Below are positions 30,077-39,257 of a stretch of 64,000 nucleotides of DNA, one piece after another (positions within the stretch are counted from its first letter, which is position 1; each line of letters begins with the position of its first letter). The notes beneath the pieces were generated by a model. The model was not told where the DNA came from. It saw only the letters and a list, made by a program, of their open reading frames with translations, and did no database searches. A program made the translations under genes and the position numbers. The DNA lies in assembly GCA_016719925.1 (NCBI GenBank), contig JADJYC010000005.1, positions 248,001 through 312,000 of the forward strand, given 5' to 3'. Source of the stretch: Crocinitomicaceae bacterium. Lineage in GTDB: Bacteria > Bacteroidota > Bacteroidia > Flavobacteriales_D > Crocinitomicaceae.

Positions 30077-31117
30077 TAGAACAATTCCATTTGATCAGAA
30101 GGTCTTCTGAAAAGAGAAGTATTAAATGACATATCAGAATCTGACATATATTTCTGCCGGTGCACATTAAATAAACGTTGTATCATTTTAGCAACTGTAC
30201 CTTGTCCTGACATTCTTCTTCCGGAAATTGTATTGCTCAATAAACCACCATTTACTTCTTTGATCTGATTTAGAACTTTTTGAGCACGATCAGGGAAATT
30301 TTGTTCCAGCCAGTTTTCAAATACGGGCGCAATTGCCCCGTTCAACCGAACCATGGTGTAACCAGCCCATTGTGCACCTGCATCAGCAGCAGCTTCAATT
30401 ATGACAGGGATTTCATGCGAATTTAAACCAGGAATAACAGGTCCGATTAAAATCTGAACCGGAATATTTTTTTCTCTCAGCCTCTGAATAGTTTGCAATT
30501 TATTTTTTGCCGTGGAGGTACGCGGTTCCAGTTTTGATCTCAGTTCTTCATCCAGTGAAGTTATGCTGATAACTACTTTAACCAGATTATTCTTTGTCAT
30601 TTCAGATAACAAATCAATATCTCTTTCAATCAGACTGTTTTTTGTAATAATACCAACCGGATTTCTGAATTCATAGCACACCTCCAGCAAAGATCGTGTC
30701 AACTGTAATTTTCTTTCAATAGGCTGATAACAATCAGTATTTCCTGAAAGCATGATTGCTGATGGTTTCCATGATTTAGCATTCAATTCTTTTCTTAGAA
30801 GATCAGTGGCATTTTTTTTGAAAAATATTTTTCTCTCAAAATCCAGTCCGGCATTTAATCCCCAATATTCATGAGTTGTACGGGCATAGCAATACACACA
30901 ACCGTGCTCACAACCCTGATAGGGATTCATCGAATAATCCAAAAATATATCCGGACTCTTCACTTCATTGATGATTGTTTTGGAAATATTTCAGTGTATG
31001 TTGTTTTAATGCCTTGTTCTTCTTCATCCAGATTTACATCTGAAAATGACTATCCGGCACATAATTCTGTGCATGAAAACGGTTAGTCATTTGAATTTGT
31101 GCACCGCGGCCTTTTAT
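30076..31117 (-). CDS. PA0069/SplB-like radical SAM protein (two frame breaks; ATA at expected start)
   Basis: Radical SAM enzyme of the PA0069 family (COG1533); the reaction is not known. The 4Fe-4S motif is CEHGCVYCYAR (CX3CX2C), preceded by DYSMNPYQG. The intact part (30076-30963) lacks the family N-terminus, which is present upstream in other frames: KGRGAQIQMTNRFHAQNYVPD, then an acidic linker, then a segment joining to EVKSPDIFLDY. One-base gaps at T4 (30978-30981) and A4 (31043-31046; complement T4) restore one frame back to 31117. No ATG, GTG or TTG precedes the KGRGAQ block before an in-frame stop. ATA at 31115-31117 is the only candidate. Confidence 0.85.
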
Positions 31118-31332
31118 GTTTTTTTCTGAAGAGATAAAAAAGTGATTTTAAGTAAATTTAATCAGAACAGTCACAGCTTATTTATGTGTTGATAACTCAA
31201 ATTAAACTCCGGAAAATTCTCAAGGTAAAAAAATCTTACGAATCCATTGTTTTGAAATCTTTTAAGGGGTAATTAAACAAAATCCAGTTGACAAACCATA
31301 ACAAAAAACAATGTTAAACTGATTCAATCAGA

Positions 31333-31340
31333 TATCTTTA
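31333..31340 (+). promoter_or_regulatory. -7-like box directly before moeA
   Basis: TATCTTTA (7 of 8 to TAnnTTTG) ends 5 bases before the moeA ATG at 31346, the same geometry as at pcrA, rlmH and the gene at 48064. The 220 bases upstream (31,121-31,332) are A/T-rich and hold no gene I can support. Confidence 0.35.
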
Positions 31341-31345
31341 TACTT

Positions 31346-32527
31346 ATGATTTCAGTCAAAGAGGCGCTACAGCTAATTGAAAAAAACTGCCCGGTTTGTC
31401 AACCTGAAAAAAGGGTATTAAAAGACAGTTTGAATTATATTCTTGCAGAAGATGTACTCTCCCCCATTGATATGCCTCCATTCAGGCAATCAGCCATGGA
31501 TGGATATGCGCTGAATTTTGATTCTGAAATATCAACGTACATTCTTGTAGGAGAAATTCCCGCAGGTTCAGCAGAAAATTTCAGCTTAAAAAAAGGTGAA
31601 GCAGTAAGAATTTTTACAGGATCAGCTGTTCCAGAGAGCGCCAATTGTGTAGCTCAGCAGGAAATTGCCGTTGTGGAAAATAATCAGATCCGCTTTTCAG
31701 CGGCACTGAAATCAGATATGAACATCCGAAATAAAGGAGAACAAATTTTGCAAAACACCGTTGCATTAAAAAAAGGTGACACGTTAAATCCCGCTGCAAT
31801 TGGTTTTTTTAGCCACACTTGGAATAACTGAAGTTACGGTTTATTCAAAACCAAAAATTTCAGTTTTGACAACCGGATCAGAATTAATTCAACCGGGAGA
31901 AACCCTTCAGTACGGACAAATTTTTGAAAGTAACTCGTTAATGATTTCATCTCTTTTAAATGAAAAAGGATATACAGATGTTACTATTGAAAGAGTGAAA
32001 GACAATTTACCCCACACAATTGAAAAATAAAAGAATCATTGGATACATGTGATGTACTCTTGATTTCAGGAGGAAGTTCAGTTGGCGATTATGATTTTGT
32101 AAAAGAATCATTGAAACAAAATGAAGTGAAAGAACATTTTCATAAAATAAAACAGAAACCCGGTAAACCCATTTTATTCGGAACAAAAAACCATAAAATG
32201 ATTTTCGCTTTGCCAGGTAATCCTGCATCTGCCCTAACTTGCCTTTACATTTATGTTTTGCCTGCTTTAAATAAATCTGCTGGAAATGCCTTTGCAGGAT
32301 TAAAAAAAACAATTCGGAAAATTGCTTCCCCCTATCAAAAGAAAAAAGGAATGACGCACTTCCTGAAGGCCATTGCTGATGATAATCAGGTATCCGTTGC
32401 AGATTTTCAAAGTTCGGCTATGCTTAATTCATTTTCCGTTTGCAATGCTTTTATTGTTATTCCGGAAGACACTGAATCAATTCAAAAAGATGAAATGACT
32501 GAAGTATATTTATTTGGAAACGAATGA
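31346..32527 (+). CDS. moeA: Molybdopterin molybdotransferase MoeA (two frame breaks)
   Basis: Inserts molybdate into adenylated molybdopterin, the last common step of Moco synthesis. Domain order is typical: N-terminal PPFRQSAMDGYAL and IFTGSAVPE; central KISVLTTGSEL...GQIFESNSLM and LISGGSSVGDYDF; C-terminal PLPGNP-type FALPGNPASALTC. The frame breaks at T7 (31804-31810; six T gives AIGFLATLGITEV) and at A5 (32023-32027; six A gives IEKIKESLDTCD). The repaired length is about 393 residues, normal for MoeA. It overlaps tauE by 4 bp (ATGA) and heads the Moco cluster. Confidence 0.9.
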
Positions 32528-33126
32528 CCACATTTGCTGACATACCGGTATTTTATTTTATACTCCCTCTGATTGCATTTTTGTACGCATCTGTAGGGCA
32601 TGGCGGTGCAAGCGGTTATCTGGCATTGATGATCATTTTTTCATTTCCGGAAAATGAAATGAAATCAACCGCACTTATTTTAAATATTGTTGCTTCCAGT
32701 ATTTCGTTCTTTAGCTATTACAGAGAAAAATATTTTGACTGGAAACTTTTTTTATCAGTTGCTGTACTTGCAATTCCGGCTGCATTTATCGGAGGAATGA
32801 TTGAAGCAGAAGATAAAATTTTTAAGTATCTGTTAGGAGTGTTTCTGATTTTTGCAATAGCCAGATTACTGGGCCTATTTGACACAAAAAATAAACAAAA
32901 GGAACCTGCCGTAAAACCAAATTTTTACCTTGCCGGTGGAATCGGAATGGTCATCGGATTTCTTTCAGGTTTATTAGGAATTGGCGGTGGAATTTTACTC
33001 ACCCCTATTTTACTCATGCTTCGCTGGACCAATGTAAAAGTAGCTGAAAAAATTCAATACAAAAGTACTGCGATTTATTCTGGCTTCGGTTTTATTGATT
33101 GCAACTTATAAGTTGTTTTTTAGTTG
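32524..33126 (+). pseudogene. TauE/SafE-family anion exporter with internal deletion
   Basis: Multi-pass membrane protein of the sulfite/organosulfonate exporter family (DUF81). The first about 172 residues are good: helices with ASVGHGGASGYLALM and the paired motif GFLSGLLGIGGGILLTPILL. After RWTNVKVA the text jumps directly to the family's last helix, FNTKVLRFILASVLLIATYKLFF, in another frame (through an A6 run near 33,043-33,048), ending at TGA 33124-33126. About 55 residues (one or two helices) that normally lie between are absent. The remaining open frame ends early at 33111. It overlaps moeA by 4 bp. This is a deletion, not a simple miscalled homopolymer, so I call it a pseudogene, though an assembly collapse is possible. 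Confidence 0.75.
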
Positions 33127-33145
33127 ATTTGATTCCATCGTTACA

Positions 33146-33453
33146 ACTTTCTCGCAAAGACGCAAAGAGCGCAATTTTTTTTGAACCCTTCTTAGCGCCT
33201 TAGCGTGAAATATTATTTTCTCGAAAAGTCGCAATGAACGCAATTTTTTTTCAATCCTTCTTAGCGAACTTAGCGTCTTAGCGTGAAATATTATTTTCTC
33301 GAAAAGTCGCAATGAACGCAATTTTTTTCAATCCTTTTTAGCGAACTTACCTTATTAACTTAAAATTTTATTTTCTCGAAAAGTCGCAAAGAGCGCAATA
33401 TTTTTACACCCATATTTTCAAACATTGCGTCTTAGCATGAAACATTATTTTCC
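33146..33453 (+). repeat. Upstream array of ~78-bp hairpin repeats
   Basis: Four tandem units with left arms (CTCG[A/C]AAAG.CGCAA.GA.CGCAA) starting at 33151, 33220, 33298 and 33375, so periods are 69, 78 and 77 bp. Each left arm is followed by 7-8 T and a right arm of repeated CTTAGCG (e.g. CTTAGCGAACTTAGCGTC). The arms are imperfect inverted complements. The first unit lacks one 9-bp CTTAGCGAA sub-repeat; the last two right arms are degenerate. It starts just after the tauE stop and ends 78 bp before the GxxExxY gene. No coding role; about 300 bp. Confidence 0.92.
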
Positions 33454-33504
33454 ACAAATCAAATCCGATAAATTAATATTCAGACAAAATAAAAATGTTT
33501 TTAT

Positions 33505-33512
33505 TAGTTTTG
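33505..33512 (+). promoter_or_regulatory. -7 box of the GxxExxY gene
   Basis: TAGTTTTG matches TAnnTTTG exactly and lies 18 bases before the ATG at 33531. It favours that start over the upstream in-frame ATG at 33495, which would precede the promoter box. Confidence 0.4.
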
Positions 33513-33530
33513 TCTAAATGTGAGAAGGAT

Positions 33531-33908
33531 ATGGATGAGAATGAAATTTCAAAGTTTATTGTAAATGCCTGTTATAAAGTTCACACCTGCTTAGGACCTG
33601 GTTTACTTGAATCGGTTTATGAAGAGTTTCTTCATTATGAACTGCTGAAATCAGGATTGATTTTGGAGCGGCAAAAAGGAATCCCTGTTGTTTATGAAAA
33701 TCAAAAAATGGATCTTGGATTCCGAGCCGATTTGATTGTAGATGGCAAAGTAATTATTGAAATAAAATCAGTTGAAACCCTTGCTCCGGTTCACTTCAAA
33801 CAATTGCTTACATATTTACGGATATCTGACAAACGCCTTGGAATACTTGTAAATTTTAATGATGCACTATTAAAAGGATCTCTGCACAGAATTGTCAATA
33901 ATTTATAA
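33531..33908 (+). CDS. GxxExxY protein (PD-(D/E)XK nuclease-like)
   Basis: Member of the GxxExxY family (PDDEXK_3-type fold); biological role undescribed to my knowledge. The 125-residue protein starts MDENEISKFIVNACYKVHT. It carries the name motif in LGPGLLESVYEEFL and a nuclease-like active-site pattern: Asp in GFRADLIVD followed by IIEIKS (E-x-K). The middle GLILERQKGIPVVYENQKM and the end KRLGILVNFN match the family. It stands alone between two arrays of hairpin repeats, inside a molybdopterin gene cluster. That pairing with repeats suggests a selfish or REP-nuclease-like relationship (inference). Intact, while several neighbours have breaks. Confidence 0.88.
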   Translation: MDENEISKFIVNACYKVHTCLGPGLLESVYEEFLHYELLKSGLILERQKGIPVVYENQKMDLGFRADLIVDGKVIIEIKSVETLAPVHFKQLLTYLRISDKRLGILVNFNDALLKGSLHRIVNNL

Positions 33909-33960
33909 CTTTTTCAACAGTCATTTAAACTAAATATCGCTCAGACAGCATTTTTTTGCC

Positions 33961-34190
33961 TCTTTCATTGCGAACTTAGCGCCTTAGCGTGAAATATTAT
34001 TTTCTCTCAAAGCCGCAAAGAGCGCAATTTTTTTTATCAGTCCTTCTTAGCGAACTTAGCGCCTTAGCGTGAAATATTATTTTCTCTCAAAGGCGCAAAG
34101 AGCGCGTTTTTTTTTATCAATCCTTCTTAGCGAACTTAGCGCCTTAGCGTGAAATATTATTTTCTCTCAAAGTCTCAAAGAACGCAATTT
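33961..34190 (+). repeat. Downstream array of exact 80-bp hairpin repeats
   Basis: Three units in the same direction as the upstream array, with a period of exactly 80 bp: right arms CGAACTTAGCGCCTTAGCG at 33971, 34051 and 34131; left arms CTCTCAAAG.CGCAAAGAGCG at 34004, 34084 and 34164. Between left and right arms are T8-T9 and ATCA.TCCTT. Within a unit, 15 of 20 positions pair between the arms (CTTAGCGCCTTAGCGTGAAA against the complement of the left arm). The array opens with a right arm and closes with a left arm, the reverse of the upstream array. The remaining 33,909-33,960 and 34,191-34,313 show nothing else except a TAACTTTA box (34289-34296) before mobA. Confidence 0.93.
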
Positions 34191-34313
34191 TTTATCACAC
34201 TCCCTTAACACTCCCTCGTCGTTAGGCATATTGCCGTTAATATTAATTTTCTTACTCAAATTCATTTCCGGGAAGCGACATTATTTTCTAACTTTAAATT
34301 TCAATTTTATCTG

Positions 34314-34901
34314 GTGGCCATTTACAACAACATAACCATTTTAATTCTTGCCGGCGGCAAAAGTACAAGAATGGGGCAAGATAAAGGTCTGATGGATCTG
34401 AATGGAAAACCCATGATCAGTCATGTGATTGAAGTTGCAAAAAAAATCAGCCAACGAATTTTTATTGTTGCGAATCTGGAGGCCTATAAACAATTTGATT
34501 TACCTGTTGTGCACGATGAGGTTTTTGAAAAAGGACCAATCGGAGGAATTTATAGCGGACTGAAAAAATCTGAATCAGAATACAACCTTGTTCTTTCGTG
34601 TGATATACCATTTATCCATCAGGGAGTTCTTGAATTTTTAATTGAATCATCAACAGGATATGATATAACTGTTGCTTCCAAGGAAGGTAAATTACATCCG
34701 TTAGTTGGGATATACCGTAAAACATGTCTGCCTGCAATTAAAGAACACCTGGATGAAGACAAACTAAAACTCACACTCTTGTTTGAAGAAATGAAAACAA
34801 GAATTGTTGAAATGGATGATTTTATTTCTACCAATTTCAGAAACATAAATTCAAAAATGATTTATGATACTACAACTGAAATATTTCGGGCAGATTTCTG
34901 A
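34314..34901 (+). CDS. mobA: Molybdenum cofactor guanylyltransferase
   Basis: Transfers GMP to Mo-molybdopterin to form MGD. The 195-residue protein has the nucleotidyltransferase signature LILAGGKSTRMGQDKGLM, then GPIGGIYSGL and LVLSCDIPF (the Asp that binds Mg-GTP). It starts with GTG at 34314; no ATG fits before the AGGxSxRMGxDK motif. Its end overlaps the moaD start by 38 bp, so translation is probably coupled. It is the first Moco gene to the right of the repeat island. Confidence 0.9.
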   Translation: MAIYNNITILILAGGKSTRMGQDKGLMDLNGKPMISHVIEVAKKISQRIFIVANLEAYKQFDLPVVHDEVFEKGPIGGIYSGLKKSESEYNLVLSCDIPFIHQGVLEFLIESSTGYDITVASKEGKLHPLVGIYRKTCLPAIKEHLDEDKLKLTLLFEEMKTRIVEMDDFISTNFRNINSKMIYDTTTEIFRADF

Positions 34902-35082
34902 AGCCACAGGTATACAGGAAGAGACAATCACCATCCAATCCGAAATTTCTGTAGATGAGTTGAAATCTATTCTCGAAAAAAAATACATAAACTTAAAAAG
35001 TAAAACCTACCAATGCGCAGGGGATTTTAAACTTACGGATAACTGTGAAATTGCTTTTTTACCACCCTTTGCAGGAGAATAA
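34864..35082 (+). CDS. moaD: Molybdopterin synthase small subunit MoaD-like (C-terminus AGE, not GG)
   Basis: Ubiquitin-like sulfur carrier that, as a C-terminal thiocarboxylate, donates sulfur for the MPT dithiolene. The 72-residue product fits: MILQLKYFGQISEATG start and CEIAFLPPFAGE end. The family needs a terminal Gly-Gly for adenylation by MoeB, but here the last codons are GCA GGA GAA TAA, giving Ala-Gly-Glu. One G-to-A change (GGA to GAA) would explain it, either a real loss of function or a sequence error. It lies in frame-overlap with mobA and 3 bp before moeB, its cognate activator. Confidence 0.85.
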   Translation: MILQLKYFGQISEATGIQEETITIQSEISVDELKSILEKKYINLKSKTYQCAGDFKLTDNCEIAFLPPFAGE

Positions 35083-35085
35083 TTT

Positions 35086-36176
35086 ATGCTAAGCCCTAAA
35101 GAAAAATACCGTTATGACCGTCAGATTAAATTAAATGGAATTGGTCTGGAAGGTCAGGAGAAAATTAAAAATTCATCCGTACTTGTAATTGGAGCCGGCG
35201 GACTTGGTTGCCCGGTACTGATGTATCTTGCAGGCGCTGGTGTTGGTAAAATTGGTATTGTTGATGCTGATACCATTAATGAAACTAATTTGCACAGACA
35301 GGTTCTGTTTTCGGTTTCTGATATTGGAAATAACAAAGCATTTGCTGCCAGAGATCTTCTGACAAAAAAAAATCCGGAAATTGAAATAACAGCTTATCCA
35401 AAAATGCTGGATAACAAACTGGCTCTTGAATTATTTCCTGAATATACAATCATCGTTGATGCTACTGATAATTTCAGCACCCGTTATCTTATCAATGATG
35501 TTTGTATACTTAATAATAAACCTTTTGTATTTGCATCTCTCTTTAAGACTGAAGGACAATTATCAGTCTTCAACTACAAAAACGGACCAACCTACCGTTG
35601 TCTCTTTCCTTCTCCGCCCGTTTCATCAGAATCATGTGAGGATGTTGGAGTAAATGGAATTCTATGCGGAATTATAGGAACAAAACAGGCAAATGAAGTA
35701 TTGAAAATGATTTCCGGTTTAGGAGATGTCATGTCAGGTAAATTAGAAATCTATGATTCAATGACCAATCATTCAACACTTATTAATATTTCATCAGGCA
35801 GTGAATTATTCAGGCTCACTGAAGAGGAAATAATAAATTTTGATTATCAGTTTTTTTGCGGAGAACATGAAAACAGATTTGCTTTGTCGCTGGATGAATT
35901 AAAAAAAATTATTCTTACAGATAAATTTCAAATAGTAGATATAAGACAGGATTGGGAAGAACCCAAATTACAACTTGAATCCAAATTTGAAATCCCTCTT
36001 CAGCAACTTGAAAATGCTGATAAAAAATTAGATCCGGAAATTAAAACCATAGTAGTTTGTAAGTACGGAAACCGTTCAAAAATAGGAGCTGAATTTTAAG
36101 AAAGCAAAAACACTTTTTGGATGTCAGTTACCTTCAGGGAGGATTACTGGACTGGCTGGGTGAAGAAAATTTCTAG
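35086..36176 (+). CDS. moeB: MoeB/ThiF-type adenylyltransferase with C-terminal rhodanese domain (one frame break)
   Basis: E1-like enzyme that adenylates the MoaD C-terminus. The ThiF fold is clear: RYDRQIKLNGIGLEGQEK, VLVIGAGGLGCPVLMYLAGAGVG (ATP site), NETNLHRQVLF and VDATDNFSTRY. The first zinc CxxC is degenerate (TYRC). Residues from about 275 form a rhodanese domain with IVDIRQDWEE and VVCKYGNRSK, whose Cys would carry persulfide. The frame stops at 36099; one added T at T4 (36094-36097) gives FLRKQKHFLDVSYLQGGLLDWLGEENF and a stop at 36174-36176, the usual rhodanese end. About 363 residues. Confidence 0.88.
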
Positions 36177-36286
36177 CACACATTTTGCAATACGGATAAC
36201 TGAGAAGGATTTGATTTTGTAAAAAAAAATATTTTCAACACTAAACCTTTTGAATATAATAATGTCTTAAACAAAAACTACAATAT

Positions 36287-36700
36287 ATGAAAACATCACT
36301 TTTTATTATTTCGATCCTAATTGCGTCTGTTTCTTTCTCAAATTCTCAGGCATCAAAAACAACTTCAACCATCAACCAGGCTTGGGAAAGATTAGGATCC
36401 AGAACTGTAACAATGACAGCTGATCATGATGAAATTGTTGTTACCGCAAATGAAGGAATTTTCACTGCAATCCAGTTAAGAATTGCAAAAGCACCTATTC
36501 ATTTGCTTAACATCAATATCATTTTTGGAAATGGTGACAATGAAAATGTGGTGTTTGATCAAACTTTTGAAGCAGGTTCTCAAACGAGAGTCATTGATCT
36601 GGCTGGTAACAAAAGAATAATCCGAAAAGTCAATTTGAATTACCGGTCAGCGCCAACACAAAAAGGCAGAGCGATAGTTTCACTCTGGGGAAAACATTGA
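36287..36700 (+). CDS. Secreted DUF2541-like protein
   Basis: Unknown exported protein of 137 residues. Signal peptide MKTSLFIISILIASVSFSNSQA; the mature part is a compact beta domain. WERLGSRTVTMTADHDEIVV and IDLAGNKRIIRKVNLNYRS are reminiscent of DUF2541 (E. coli YaaI-like), an assignment from memory. It is monocistronic and converges on the M1 peptidase gene with 2 bp between stop codons. Not linked in function to the preceding Moco genes as far as I can see. Confidence 0.6.
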   Translation: MKTSLFIISILIASVSFSNSQASKTTSTINQAWERLGSRTVTMTADHDEIVVTANEGIFTAIQLRIAKAPIHLLNINIIFGNGDNENVVFDQTFEAGSQTRVIDLAGNKRIIRKVNLNYRSAPTQKGRAIVSLWGKH

Positions 36701-36702
36701 TT

Positions 36703-39131
36703 CTATTGTACAATTACACGTTTGCTTCCAAGAGTCTGACCGGTTGAATCTGAGATCAGAATAAGGTATGTTCCATTACCCAAACCTGAGATATCAACTG
36801 TATTTTTGATGCTCCCTGTATATTTTTTGGATGGCTAGTTTTCCTTCCATGCCAACAATTCTTAATGTAAGTTTTCCGGATTCCAGTTGGTGAGATCAAT
36901 AACCAGAGAATCATCCGCAGGATTCGGATAAATGGAATAAAGATGATCAGAATTCATGTTTTCTTTCATTCCCGCTGAAGTAGTTCTGTAACCAAAAGTA
37001 TATTGACCTGCAGCAAAAAAATTGGCTGTCATATAACCACCTTTGTCTGTATGTGAACCTGAATAATTCACTGTATAATCAGAATGAATCTGCCAGTCAG
37101 CATGATCATCCGGACGATACAGCAACACGAGACTGTCTTCAGAAAAAGTTTGTCCGGCAATATCCACCATCAGATTATTATCCAGATTACCAGATGGAAT
37201 AGTTTTTCCATTGTATTCAAATCGTAAAGTACCTTCCAGATTGTCCAGATCAACACCATGTACATTCCAGTATCTTGACTGATTGATTTGAATATTATCC
37301 GGCGCCCCGGGCTGATCAGGATAAACCCAATTATGTTCTATTCTTACAAAAGCTGAATCCTGGATTTCTGTTACAACTAAACGGACATTGGCATAATTCC
37401 ATAAGAATAATCCGGTTGCAGTAATATGTTCATGTAAGGCTGTGGTAGCATCATTTATTTTTTCATTCAGATTTATTCCGGCAAAAACCGGGTTAACGGG
37501 AAGTGTAAAATTGAATGCAGCATAATCCCCTGACATTGTAATATTTTCTGTAACAGTATTCCAGTCAGCATCCATAAAAGTTATTTCCAGCGGAACATTC
37601 TGATGAAAAGATGCTCCTCCTTTCATTTTCTGATCAACAATAACTGAAACATTATATACAGATCCGGATGGTGTTACCTGAAAATCAGTAATCGAAAAAT
37701 TTGCAAATCCGGGCTGAAATATCCAGGCATTAAAAAAAGAAGTTGCGTCAAGCCCTAGTGAATTGAAGTGACTCATAAATTCTTCACTGGAAATATTTCC
37801 TCCGCCATACGTATTCTGAACAGACTGAAGTGCATCAAAAAATTCCGCATCGCCAAAATAAGAACGCATCGTATGAATTACATCAGCACCTTTATTGTAG
37901 CTGTGATCTCCATATGTATACTTAACCGGAACAGCATTGAGTGCATAATAACCACTGTCGCTAATATGCGCGTTATGTAAAACGTCATAATGATTTGCCC
38001 TCATCAGCGTCATGTACTCATCATACCCATAAACACTTTCATTAAAAAGATGTTCTGAATATTTTGCCATACCTTCATTGATCCACATTTCTTCAGCAGT
38101 CTCACACGTTACCCAGTCACCCCACCAGTGATGAGAAAGTTCGTGTGCCATCAGATCTTCATACGCGGTTGTTCCGTTTACTGTCAATAACGGATAGGCG
38201 ATATTGGTGGCATGTTCCATGGCTCCCGCATTGAATGGCACAAGCACATATCCTAACCTTTCCCATACAAATGGTCCGTATGAATTTTCAAAAGAAGACA
38301 TCGCATCAGGCAAATGAACGAATGATAATTTCAGGTTGTTTGTGTCAGAAGGCTGCGCTGCCAGCCACATGGGAATATTCTGACTTTGAAGCGTGCTGAA
38401 AAAATTCTGATTCACATGGGTGTAAGATGAAACAGCTACTGAAGCCAGATAAGATGGAATCTCCGTATTCAATGTCCAGATTGTAAGCAGCGAATCTGTT
38501 CCTGCAGAAATCACATTATCTCTTGTTCCATTACAATAAGCTGTATTTCCGTCATCCGTTAAAATCTCAAAATGATACGTTGCGCGTTCAACAAAATTAT
38601 CGAAACATGGATGCCAGACTCTTCCGTAGTTGTGAGGATCAGATTCAAAACCAACACCAAGATTATAATAATATCCGCCTGTCATGTAAAATCCTCCCCA
38701 GCCTGATGGATCCGTTTGTGGAGCACCGTTATAATAGATTGTCAAACTGTCATTCACACCAGCATTTACAGTTGTGGCAAATTGAGCTACAATGAGTGTG
38801 TCATTATAGTTATATGAAATCTGATTACCATGATACAGAATAGAATCAATATTCAGCTGAAGCAAATCAAAAGAAATTGAATTGATACTGATTAACGGAG
38901 AAAATTTGATTTCACAATTTGCAGCTATTGTACCGGCGTCAGCATCGGTAAAATCCATGTAAATAGTATAATTGATGATATTCACGGTGTCACTTCTCAG
39001 ACTTTCATTTCCTGATTTGAATTGACTGATGAAATGATCATGATTCTGATGCAGTTCTTTGCAGGTTGGGAATTGAGAAAAAGAGAACAAAGAACTAAAA
39101 ATGAAAAAAGAATGCTGAAAATAATTTTCAT
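36703..39131 (-). CDS. M1-family aminopeptidase with T9SS sorting domain (three frame breaks)
   Basis: Exported zinc metallopeptidase. Catalytic motifs: AGAMEHATNIAYP (variant GxMEN) and HELSHHWWGD with NEGMAKY downstream (HExxH-18-E). After a beta region the C-terminus is a T9SS sorting domain (LYSIYPNPADDSLVIDL; GLGNGTYLILI; KRVIVQ). The long open frame (to 39090, a TTG) lacks a signal peptide. One appears (MKIIFSILFSFLVLCSLF) from ATG 39131 if a base in A5 (39078-39082, plus strand) is corrected. Further breaks at 36872-36875 and 36803-36807 hide the last ~50 residues. Repaired length about 808 residues. It probably degrades peptides at the cell surface. Confidence 0.85.
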
Positions 39132-39197
39132 TGGTGCTGGTTTTATTTTCTAAAAATACGAAAAAAAAACGGGCGTATGGTTGAAATCAAAATAGCT

Positions 39198-39236
39198 GAA
39201 AAAAAACCGCCGGAAGAAATATTCATCCGGCGGTTT
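39198..39236 (-). terminator. Terminator after the PA-domain protein gene
   Basis: Perfect 11-bp stem AAACCGCCGGA (39204-39214) / TCCGGCGGTTT (39226-39236) with an 11-base loop. On the minus strand it is followed by eight or more T. It ends the minus-strand gene at 39258-40967 and insulates the M1 peptidase gene. Confidence 0.92.
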
Positions 39237-39257
39237 AATTAATTTAAAAAATTACTG

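Noticed and set aside
31121..31345. Small RNA or riboswitch (e.g. Moco-type) upstream of moeA
   Set aside because: The region is A/T-rich with no convincing stem-loop set, and the -7 box lies 5 bases before the ATG, leaving no leader to fold.
32007..32312. 101-residue minus-strand frame opposite moeA
   Set aside because: It lies wholly antisense to the conserved MoeA C-terminal domain and has no recognisable features.
33106..33321. Minus-strand open frame encoding LRSLRLFEKIIFHAKALRR-type peptide repeats
   Set aside because: It is a by-product of the 78-bp repeat (divisible by three). The sister array has an 80-bp period that cannot keep frame, so no coding constraint is shown.
33146..34190. 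CRISPR array
   Set aside because: Repeats are long (about 80 bp), contiguous and imperfect, with no unique spacers and no cas genes.
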